DNA of 64,000 nt. It comes from Oryzias latipes (Eukaryota > Chordata > Actinopteri > Beloniformes > Adrianichthyidae). The stretch covers positions 28,905,196 through 28,969,195 of the forward strand of contig NC_019876.2 in the NCBI RefSeq assembly GCF_002234675.1. Reading direction: 5' to 3'. Position 1 is the first letter of the stretch. Every line of letters starts with the position of its first letter. The notes under the pieces were generated by a model. That model was not told the origin of the DNA. It searched no databases and saw nothing but the letters and a program-made list of their open reading frames with translations. The position numbers and the translations under genes are program-made. Positions 39,401 through 51,400 of the stretch are shown piece after piece.

Positions 39401-42400
39401 CACAGATTCCAGTAACCATCCCAGGAGTTGAGCCTTTTTCTAGGTGGACATGCTGGAACACACAGCACCTGTGGTAGCTGCCGAAATAGGCCACAATGTT
39501 TTTGTGTTTGCACTCCTTCATCATGGTAATCTCCTGCTGGATGGACGTGATGTCATCGCCTGTGGAAACAGTAAAGTCCAGGTTAAAGGCCGTGTCGCAC
39601 AGTGTGACATGTCCGTGATCCATGCCTGATCTACGTCATTCATACGTGTTTCTCATGTTCATCGATGTGCTCAGATGTTCGTCGAGGGTTTCAGCCGACG
39701 AGTCTTTACGTGGATTCAGTTTTGAGCTGTTCAGAACTTCTGGTCGACTTAGAATTACACAGTTTACTCGTATTTTACTTAGTTTATGCACAATTATTAC
39801 CTAAATCTTATATAATTCTGCATGATTTTTGCTGGATCCATCCACAAATGTGTGTCTTTCCACGTTTGTCTAACAGACTTTTCATGCATGAACCACTGAT
39901 GTCTAACTTTTAGATCACGTATACGGCGCACAGATCACGTTCAGATGACATCATTGATGCCAGAATCACTAATGAATTACAGATAAACATCACAATCATC
40001 ACACGGTTCATGCACGACTCGTGTACTGTGTGACGGGTATATAAATCGGCCGTTTTTTCACCCCTCCAGCAGTCTATACCATGTGTGGGTCTCCCCACTG
40101 GATCTCTTCAACTGTACCCCCCACCCCCACCCCGGCGGGCTGCGTCGGCTGGCGTCTAGCAGCTGACTTAGAACTGGATCAGGGAAATTCGTCTGTTTAA
40201 TTAGTACGAAGCATCGCGAGGGCCTGCCACGGGAGCTGACCATGGTGCTGACGCCATGTGATTTCTGAATGTCAATGAAGACCTTCAATGAAGCGCCGGT
40301 TTACGCGTTCTTTGCGTGGTATACTCGTACTTCTTTGCGTGGATTTAACCTGGTTCATTTGTGATACATTTCACACAACCACAACTTTTCTCACTTTTTC
40401 CACCTTGAACCACGTATGACCACTTTTTATCAAAATGTACGTAACGGCTGTGCGACAAAACCTTTACTCTCGGCAGCCCTACGCTGAACCAAAAGCTCTG
40501 CTCTAGCCAAAGACATCAACCTCAAGACCTTATAAGGAGGTAAGAAGGAAGCTGTAAGGCAGATGTAAAGCACTTCCTTCTTTCTTCTTAGGGCTGTGAT
40601 CAGACTAGAAACCAATCAATAGGCTGAGCTGGGAGGACTGATCACAGAAAATGGTGACGGTCTTGTGTCCTTCTCTTACACTCTGACTCTTGTCAAGCAC
40701 ATCAACAGAAGCAACACGGTAAAGAAAAGGGAAGTCTGGTTTCAGGTCCTGCCAACAGCAGATCATTCCCCTTCCTTTGAAGTGTCATGGGCTAAAGGAG
40801 GACTTTTGTAAATGCCTGTTGTACGGCGTGCTGTGTTAGGCGAAAAGCAGACCTGGGTCCAGCTTGACAATCTTGATAGCTGCCAGTTCAGACGTCCTGA
40901 TGTTACGGGCCTGAAAAAGAAAACAAAATCCTTTTCAAAAAAAGCACCAGAACAAGCAGAAACGGTTTGAACCACTGAACTTCAGTAGTTTGGAGACATT
41001 TCTGTTTTGAACAGCCGCTTCACTGCTTTTCCTCCTTTGAAGAAACACGTTTTCTGAGTAAAAAACTAGTGTTTTTGCTGTTGAAACCCTTTTCCAGGCA
41101 CATTACAAACTCAAATCGTGATTACAGAACCGAGCATGAGAGGTGCTGTTGACTCTGAGCTGAATTTAAATCCATCAACAATACAAAACTTCATGATGAC
41201 GTCATTTCTGGGATCACGTAGTAGCAACCAACCCTATGAATATGTTGCCTTTTGATGAACTACTACACTGCTGTAGTACTGAAACTCTGAGGTCAAACGC
41301 AGCTGCAGAAGTACCAACTATAGCTGTCAGAGAGATAAGCCTTTTCTGCAGCAGACAGTCTTCTCTGCAGCGACTGACGGATCTCTAGCAACTAGAACTC
41401 TTCCTCACTCTCTCCAGTTCTACGACACATGGTACAGAAATGTCATTTTCTTCCATATTGTTTAAATATTGTGAAGAAAACTCAGGTGAACGCTGTGAGC
41501 TTAAAGTGAAGAAAACACAAGAAGTAGTCAGAAGTTTTTCCCCATAAAAATGAGAGAATTGTAGAATTCCAACTGTGAGAGACAGAACTTTGTATGCAGC
41601 CTTGGTCAACGATGCGTTTGGGACCTTTTCTGTTTTGGAAGATGTTTCATCCTCAGTGCTCTCGCTGATGGAAGGAAAAGCGGCTCCAAATGATGATGCT
41701 TCCACCTCCATGCCCGCTATTGGGACACAACATTCTTCCTCCTCCAAACTCGGTGAGTGGCGTTTACGCCAAAGATCTCCATTTTGGTTTCATCTGGTCA
41801 CATGACCTTCTCCCAGTTCCTCCTCTGGATCATCCAGATGGTCTCTGGAGAACTTCAGACGGGTCCGGACATCTGCCGGCTTAAACAGGGGGACCTCTGG
41901 AGCTCAGCAGGACTTGAATCCATGACGACCCGGTGTGTTACTATGGTAACCTTTGTGGTCTGTGGTCTCAGCTCTCTTTGGGTCGTTGACCAGTTCCTCC
42001 TGTGTGGCTCTGGTTAGAGTTGGGGCTCTGGTCTGGTTCTGGTCCGTTTCCTCACCGTTCTCCAGATCATTTGTTCTCCACCAGGTGAAGGGAGATAATC
42101 TGTGGTCCTGTTTTACTTCCATCTTCTAATATTTGCTCCAACAGCTGATCTCTGCCCTCCAAGCTGCTGCTTGATGTCGATAGGTTCATCCCAGTCTGGT
42201 TCAGGTCTACAGTCTCTGTCATGGTGTCCTTCGACAGCTATTTGGTCAGTTAAAAACTAAGACGATTGTTCTTAATCTGTCAAATAACTTTGTTCATGGT
42301 GGAGCGGTTGTAGTGTGACTGTTAGTAACCGGCTCAAACAGGTGACATTAATACAGGCAACAGATCTGTGAAGAACAGAATTCTTTAAATTCATTTAAAA

Positions 42401-45400
42401 AAAAAGCTGTGTGATTTCCTGGATTCTTTTGTTTACATTCTGTTTCACAGTTGAACTGTTTCTATGATGAACATTTCAGACCAAAGTCAGCTTTTTAACT
42501 GGGACATCTTCCAGGATTTGCTTTTTTTTTTTTATCTCCACGGTCCAGAAGCTCTTACCTACCTAATTCAAAAAGCATGTCACAGTCACATTTCCATTCA
42601 CACACTTATGGCGGCCGTACAATGCAAGGCGCCATCGTCTGTAGAGATTACGAGGTTCCAAATGAATCCGATTCACTTTGAGACATGACCTCCAGTGTAA
42701 CCAGTAAAACCTGTTAGTGAACACAGCAGATGGTGGAGGTGTCACCTAAAAATCCGGATCATTTTACATGAGGCAGGCGCCAAAAAAATGACGGAAGCAG
42801 GGCAGGAAAACAACCCCACCTGCAGTATTTCTGTTCTAACCATCTTCGTCTTCGAAACAAAAATGTCATTTCTGATTATTTCTTTACGTAAATCGTTGTG
42901 AATCAGGAGCAGACGAAAAAATGCCGTTTGAAAAAACTTGTGTGATGTACAAGTTATTACAGCGACTCACAGTCTCCAAGCTCCGCCCCTTTCTGATCCT
43001 CCACCTGCAGACCAACAGATCCATGAACGTCTTTATTTCCTGGTCTGAGCTGGAATCTGGATCAGAACTGGACGGATGGATGGATCTGATGTTGCTGCCA
43101 TTTGTGTTGCACCGCTAGTGTTAGGTTGGGGGGGTGTGGGGGGCTGTAAGCTAGCAGAAGAGAACGTAAAATGACTGGTGACGGGAAATGGTTTCCGCTC
43201 ACAACCGATGAACAGACCTGAAAGAACTAGGGAATGGAGAGAGAGAGCTGAAGCTCAGAGATACCCAGCAACAGCCACCAAATCTGAATAATTTAGAGTC
43301 ATTAAAAAAGAAGAAAAGTGGACCAAAGTTCCTCCTGATATCTGCAGAATTAGATTTTTTAAAGATGATTTCTTGATTTTCTACCTCTCACTGTTTAAAA
43401 TGGACCTACCATCAGGATGACAGACTGCTCATTTCTTTATAAGTAACCTACAAAATCGGCAAAGGATCAAACTCTTCTTTCCTCTGCTGCAGGACGGTGC
43501 TGGTGGATGCGTGAAGACAGCAGGACAATAGAACGGCATCCTGCCTTCTTCCTGAGGACATCAGTCGGTGGCGTTCTGATGTCAGACCGCCCCTTTTCCC
43601 TCCAAACCGCCTCAGCTCACCAGTGAAAACAAACTGAAATCAGCTATTTGCCTCCACGCCACTCAAGGCTGTGCTCACTTCCTGTTTTCTTTCCTGTTCC
43701 ACTTCAGCATTTCCTGTGACTACAGCGATAGTAATGCCTCGCAGAGGGCGTTTCCACTGCCAGCTGAGCACCAACTCTCAGTCAGATTACATAAAAACAT
43801 CATGGAGAGCAGAGGCTGCCGTGTATTTTAAACAGAAATGATGCATTTCAAAAATACACTGTAAACGTTATGACAACACAATAATATAAGAGCTTTAAAG
43901 TTGAAAAGGCAGCAGGTCAGAACCAGAACATGAACTGTTTTAGGCACACATCTTTAGCTTTCAGGCTGCCTGAGGAGGAAGACCTGCTAGTTCACAGACA
44001 TGTCACGGAGCGTGGATGCTGCAGGTACCACACGACTGGAACACAGCCCCTTTTGGGTTCACCCAACTGACCTGACGGGTGGATACGAGCTACCTGCAGG
44101 TGAAAAAGGGGCAAACCTGTACGGGTCACTGCGTGAAATTCTAAGGTACGGCAAAAAATGTTCATTAACGTTTTTGTTAATGAACAAAATGTTCATTAAC
44201 ATTTTTTGCTACGAACATGCTTGTAGCAAACACAATGGTACGTTTCGTTTTCATGATGTCACTTTAGGTGATTAGGAACTGCCCCCTACGATGCAGCCAC
44301 ATTCCAGTTGGCTCATCTCTGCTCCTGTACCTGACCGTGTACCTGGTCTCTGTTCCTAAACTTGGATGTAGATCCTGCCTCTGGCTCGTCTGGCGCCCCC
44401 AGCCGTCCCCCAACTCCAGCTGGATCATCTACTGGACTATTTAAACATGTAGTTGTAGGGTTAGATAAGTTAATTCTTCTCTAAGAGTTCTGGTTCATCG
44501 ACTGTCCGTCCTGGGGGAGGATCCCTCCTTCATGTGGGCATCCCTGAGGTTTCTTAGTTTTTCCTTACAGAGAAGGAGGGTCTAAGGCAGTGCTTCTCAA
44601 TTATTTTTTGCAAGGCCCCCCCTAGGAAAAAGAAAATGTTTCGCACCCCCCTTACACCCCCCCCCCCCCACACACACACACACTCGCACGGTGACAATAT
44701 ATTAGGTTAGTACCTATAAAAATAGTGTAAGTATACCTAAAATTGTATCTTTTATCATTAACAAAAGAAAAAAGCAATATGAATCCACTTTCAACAAATA
44801 TTAACTTTATTTAGCCACAGAAACCCTGTTCTAGTCCAAAAGAGAAAAGAAGCTTAAAGTCCTTATTTAAACCAGAAACATTTTGACCAACTGAACTATT
44901 TGATGCAGAGAAAAATAATTCAATCTATAGATAATATTAAATGTAAATCTGAAACATGAACACACGCAGCACCAAAATATTTAACATTTTTAGTCTGAAG
45001 AAATAGATAAAAATCATTGTGCTGATTTTTTTTCTAAATGATGATTGTTTATTTATGATGTCATAAAGTGCAGCTGTTTTCCTGCATTACCTGCTGTTTT
45101 TATGTCAAATACTGACACAAACTAAACCACAGGCAGACAAAGAATACATTGATGAAAAATAAAGACACATCATCAAAATGTCTACAATAGTTCATAAAGA
45201 ATGACATTATTAGCATGAGCTGAGTCATCTAAAGGCATGCAGTGATCCTGATGTTGCGCAATAGGCAGAGCTTTTCATCTCTCAGCCTGAGCCCCCTCCC
45301 CCTCCCCTTCTCTCAGACAGCAGCTGCAGGGACGGCAGTTCCCAGTTTCAGGCTGTTACAAACTCTCTGATAGAACAGATAACAGGAAACCAATAGTGGA

Positions 45401-48400
45401 CCAGATTTTTTTCCAAGCACTGAGCCGCTGTCACCACCATGCCCATTAAATTTGTGCCCCAGACAATTGCCCGTATTACCTGTGCCTAAAACTGCCATTA
45501 CTGAGCTCTGAAGCTCAGTAATGGCAGTGAAGCCTCCAAACATCTCAGTGTTGAGGTCAAACAGCCGTTTCTGTTCTCTTCACATCCGGTTTAGTTTGGA
45601 TTTCTTTAGACATGTGTGACACACTTCTTTCACTTTACCTACTTTCCAGACCAGAAAAGGCGGATCTTCCAGTGGGATCGTTCTACTTTCACTCCTGCAT
45701 GCTATCAGTCTGAACAAGAAACCCCCCCAGACCTGTGATATCATGTGTATTCGTCAGAACAGCCCCTTAAATCAGCCTTTAGGGACATCCCATAACAGGG
45801 ATTTATGCTCTGAACAAAAGAGTTTCACAAAATGTTTTATAAGAGGCAAAAACCGATTTGGTTCCAACCGAGTGGAGGTGCTTTTGTCAGCACCGGCGGT
45901 GAACCAGAGGTTGGTTGATGCCCCACAGAGTCCCGTGCTCAGAGGTTTCACCCTCAACTCCTGCAGATCTGCATAGCAGACGCCAGCGGCTGCAGGCGGA
46001 GGCCATAAAGTGCCTTTGTGTGTTACTGTACACATCTCAGGCCGGCTGCAGCACATGCACATGTCACCGGCACACAAAGAGCTTCCACAGGCCGGCGGTC
46101 AGCTGATCACATCTGCCTTACAGTCCTCACCGCAGTTTGAGGCTCGCCAATCATTCTCTGTCCCTGAAGGGAACGGAACCACTTTTTTATTTAAAAAAGA
46201 CACATTCAAATGAAGATGAATTCTGTAAGAACATGATGTGGTTTCTTTACAAATGACCAAAAAAAGATGATTCCAGGACTCAGGAGTGAAACGATGTTTA
46301 AACAGCGATCGTTCTTAACTCCAATGGATCATTTTAAGACCCATTTATGCGGCTAACAAGATCCAGCCGTCTTTAGAAAAAAGCCTTAAAAGAAGAATCT
46401 CATCAACAACTTTTTTTCTCTTAAATGTCCCCTTTTTTTAAAGAATTTTTTTTAATTTTGTTGAAAAAAATTAAAAATTATGAAAGAATTGAATTTGAAG
46501 ACATCCCACCAGGAGCAAGACAGGACAAAAATCCATCTACTAGACGACTTTACCACCAATAGTGTTCAAAAAAACGCTAAGGCCTATTACCTTGCACGCA
46601 AGCAGCGAGGTAATAGGCCTGTAAAAAAAACATTTACTAAATTAAAAACTGCAATTTTACTGGAGCCAACTGCTGTTGGGCAAAGCAGGACCCTGAGCCG
46701 GTCACCGGTCTATTGTCACAATTTAGAAACACCCATTTACCTGTGCAGCCTGTTTCTGGGCTGCAGGAGGAAGAAAACCCAAAGATGGAGACTCGAGGAG
46801 GGGCGTGCAAACACCACGCAGAGAAAACCCGGCCGGGATTTGAACCAGAGCCTTCCTGCTGCGAGGTCAGAGCGTTAGCCGCTGCCCTCATTGTGCAGCC
46901 CTCAATTTTACAACTCATCAAATCCAAATTCCACATTTGAAGAAGCTTCTAGTGACGTCTACCTGAGGTTAAAGGTCAACCGTCAAAACAACATTTCTAG
47001 ATGCAGCTTCGTGTGCGACCAGCATGTTCACATAGAAAACCCACAATCTGACAAACTTCCAAAGCAAAGCCCAACTTTGGACATTTTAAACACAAAATTC
47101 CCCTAAAATGATGCAAATGCAGCAGAAACAGGATGCAGCAGCCCCTGCTAAATATATAAATCCTTAAAAAAGTATCATTTAAACGGTCCCTGTCACCAAA
47201 GTTATCCTGTTTTTAGACACCATTAGGTCATCACAGCACTGCAGATCTTGTTGTTTGGGTCTTTGTGCCATTGAGACATGATAAAAGGTTGGAAAGATGC
47301 CATCTAAAGCACACATAACAGTCATAAACACACCTTCTAAATTATTCTTTTTGTTTTTTAATGTTCTATGTTTAAAGGGCTTTCCTCAGCATGTCAGTGT
47401 CACAGACGATCATCATGGAACCTCCGACGATCAAAAACGTTTGGTGAACCTCAGGCACGCAGGCAGCGAGGTCCTAGACCTGTACGGGGCACGCAGGCAG
47501 CAAGGTCCAAGGCCTGTACGGGGCACGCAAGCAGCGAGGTACTAGACCTGTACGGGGCACACAAGCAGCGAGGTACTAGACCTGTACGGGGCACACAAGC
47601 AGCAAGGTAATAGGCCTGTACGGTGCACGCAAGCAGCGAGGTACTAGACCTGTACGGGGCACGCAGGCTGCAAGGTACTAGACCTGTACGGTGCACACAA
47701 GCAGCAAGGTAATAGGCCTGTACGGGGCACGCAGGCTGCAAGGTACTAGACCTGTACGGTGCACACAAGCAGCAAGGTAATAGGCCTGTACGGTGCACAC
47801 AAGCAGCAAGGTAATAGGCCTGTACGGGGCACGCAAGCAGCAAGGTACTAGACCTGTACGGGGCACGCAGGCTGCAAGGTACTAGGCCTGTACGGTGCAC
47901 ACAAGCAGCAAGGTAATAGGCCTGTACGGTGCACACAAGCAGCAAGGTAATAGGCCTGTACGGGGCACACAGGCTGCAAGGTACTAGGCCTGTAAGGGGC
48001 ACGCAAACAGAAAGGTACTAGCCCTGTACGGGGCACGCAAGCAGCGAGGTACTAGACCTGTATGGGGAAGGAACGCAAGCAGCAAGGTACTAGGCCTGTA
48101 CGGCGCACGCAGACAGCGAAGTACTAGACCTGTACGGGGCACGCAAGCAGCGAAGTCCTAGACCTCTACTACTAGACCTGTACGGGGCACGCAGGCAGCA
48201 AGGTCCAAGGCCTGTACGGGGCACGCAAGCAGCGAGGTACTAGACCTGTACGGGGCACACAAGCAGCAAGGTACTAGGCCTGTACGGGGAACGCAAGCAG
48301 CAAGGTACTAGGCCTGTACAGGGCAAACAAGCAGCGAGGTACTAGACCTGTACGGGGCAAACAAGCAGCGAGGTACTAGACCTGTACGGGGCACGCAGGC

Positions 48401-51400
48401 AGCGAGGTCCTAGGCCTGTATGGGGCACACAAGCAGCAAGGTACTAGGCCTGTACGGGGCACGCAAGCAGCGAGGTACTAGACCTGTACGGGGCACGCAG
48501 ACTGCAAGGTACTAGACCTGTACGGGGCACGCAGGCTGCAAGGTACTAGACCTGTACGGGGCACGCAAGCAGCAAGGTCCTAGACCTGTACGGGGCACGC
48601 AGGCTGCAAGGTACTAGACCTGTACGGGGCACGCAAGCAGCGAGGTCCTAGACCTGTACGGGGCACGCAGGCAGCGAGGTCCAAGGCCTGTACGGGGCAC
48701 ACAAGCAGCGAGGTACTATACTTGTATGGGTACGCAGGCAGAAAGGTACTAGACCTTTGCGAGGCACGCAAGCAGCGAGGTACTTGACCGGTACGGGGCA
48801 CGCAGGCAGCAAGGTACTAGACCTGTACGGGGCACGCAGGCAGCAAGGTACTAGACCTGTACGGGGCACGCAGTGTGCAAGGTACTAGACCTGTACAGGG
48901 CAAACAAGCAGCGAGGTACTAGACCTGTACGGGGCACGCAGGCAGCGAGGTCCTAGGCCTGTACGGGGCACACAGGCAGCGAGGTCCTAGGCCTGTACGG
49001 GGCACGCAGGCAGCAAGGTCCTAGACCTGTACGGGGCACGCAGGACGCGAGGTCCTAGGCCTGTACAGGGCACGCAAGCAGCGTGGTACTAGATCAATAC
49101 GGGGCACGCAGGACGCAAGGTCCTAGGCTTGTACGGGGCACACAGGCAGCGAGGTCCTAGACCTCTATGGGGCACACAGGCAGCGAGGTACTAGACCTGT
49201 ACGGGGCACGCAAGCAGCAAGGTACTAGGCCTGTACGGGGCACGCAGGCTGCAAGGTACTAGACCTGTACGGGGCACGCAGACTGCAAGGTACTAGACCT
49301 GTACGGGGCACGCAGGCTGCAAGGTACTAGACCTGTACGGGGCACGCAAGCAGCAAGGTCCTAGACCTGTACGGGGCACGCAGGCTGCAAGGTACTAGAC
49401 CTGTACGGGGCACGCAAGCAGCGAGGTCCTAGACCTGTACGGGGCACGCAGGCAGCGAGGTCCTAGGCCTGTACGGGGCACGCAATCAGCGAGGTACTAT
49501 ACTTGTATGGGTACGCAGGCAGAAAGGTACTAGACCTTTGCGAGGCACGCAAGCAGCTAGGTACTTGACCGGTACGGGGCACGCAGGCAGCAAGGTACTA
49601 GACCTGTACGGGGCACGCAGGCAGCAAGGTACTTGACCTGTACGGGGCACGCAAGCAGCGAGGTACTAGACATGTACAGGGCACGCAGGCTGCAAGGTAC
49701 TAGACCTGTACGGGGCATGCAGGCTGCAAGGTACTAGACCTGTACGGGGCACGCAGGCAGCGAGGTCCTAGACCTGTACGGAGCATGCAAGCAGAGAGGT
49801 ACCAGACCTTTACGGGGCATGCAGGCAGCGAAGTACTAGACCTGTACGGGGCACGCAAGCAGCAAGGTCCTAGACCTGTACGGGACACGCAGGCAGCGAG
49901 GTCCTAGACTTCTAGTTTAGTCTGTAGAGAGAATAAGGTCATGCATATTTTTCACGCACATGCTGCAGGCGACAGGTTGAAGTGAATACTTATTTAACAC
50001 ATGAGGGTAAGTAAAGGTGAAGGTGAGACGCAGATTTTTCGTATAGATTTTTGTCCAACACCCCCTAAATCCTGTGGACTGTATTGGATCCCGTTAGGGT
50101 CGTTCACGTGAAACGTGCACACTCCTCCTCGCTGCAGCCTGACTGTTAGAAATGAGGAAAATAGACAATCAGGGTGTAGTTTGTGTGGACGTCCTACAGG
50201 CACTTACAGATCACGTGCACACCCCGTGCGTGCGACACCATACGACAGCATCACCTGTACCTCACCAAAAACAACAATGGTACCTTCCATTTTCATGTTG
50301 TTTAAGATGACATTATGAAAATCAAGGGAGCTGCAGACACACCTGCGCTCCCCTGAAGATGCAGCCGCTCCTCTCTATGAGCCTCCACGGACCCGGACCA
50401 CCCCCAACACCCCACACGGGTCAACCCCTGTACGAGACGCCGAATGTGACTACAACTTTAAATGAGCCAACCTCTCGCATCTTCGATGGAAACATCCGTA
50501 AAGTCAGGGGCATTGATTTAGTCCACAACAGGAGAAACCTGATTGACACACCACAGAGAAGTAACCATCACTTCCATCACCGGCTATGATGGGAAACGCT
50601 CATCAGACGACCACGACTGATCTGCAGCAGGCAGTCCAGAACGACGAGGCTTCCTGCTGTTCCACATGAAAAACATCCAGATGAAGCTGGAACCTGTTTT
50701 GGGGAACTACTGTCTGTAGACATCAAGACTGAAGGTTCCTGCTGCTGACAACAGAAAACTCAGAGAACTGATGATAGAAAACATGTAGATAATCCAGACT
50801 AAAGTCTAAAGGAAGTCGTGTGTGTCAGAACCTGGACTGTGAACAGTGTGAACTCGAGCATAGACAAAAAAACCTGATTGACTGTGTTTTTACAAAGCAG
50901 ATCAGTGGAGAACAGCCAGAACTGTTCTTCTGCTCTAGTGGTTGCTGTTCTCCATCCCCTAAAACAAAACCTACTCTGCTAGGAAGAGATCTACTCTGTT
51001 GTTTCTACAGCTGATTCATCATATGAACACAAATGATTGTTTTTCTTCTCCATTTTCATCCACATTTTCTTCTAAAGGGTTTTTGGCTCCAACCAGCTGT
51101 CTGTGGACGGAAATGCGTGAAAACGAAAGAATTGAAACAATGCACATTGTTGCAGCGCTTCTGCAGGATGAGCGCAGCGCTGGGTGTGCGAGCAGAACAG
51201 GATGTCTGCATCCTGGCTGGCTTCATGACTCCAGAGGTCTGCAGCAGGTCTTCTGCTGCTCTGAGATCACAGGAGGACCTTCTGCCTGTTTCATGTGAAC
51301 AAGTCGGTTTTTAAACGTTCAGAGTGGAAAATAAACTCGTTTAGTCCAAAACTTCCAACTCTGAGAAAAACAAAGTTTATATTTGGACTTTTCTCTATTT

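Noticed and set aside
47451-48869. Long minus-strand repetitive frames (183 aa and others) with Cys/Pro/Leu-rich 34-residue repeats
   Set aside because: They fall entirely within the 34-bp minisatellite; a unit not divisible by 3 and poor in stops on that strand gives such frames automatically.
47455-49911. CRISPR-like array of regular 34-bp repeats
   Set aside because: Units are directly abutting without spacers, and the context is a vertebrate intron.
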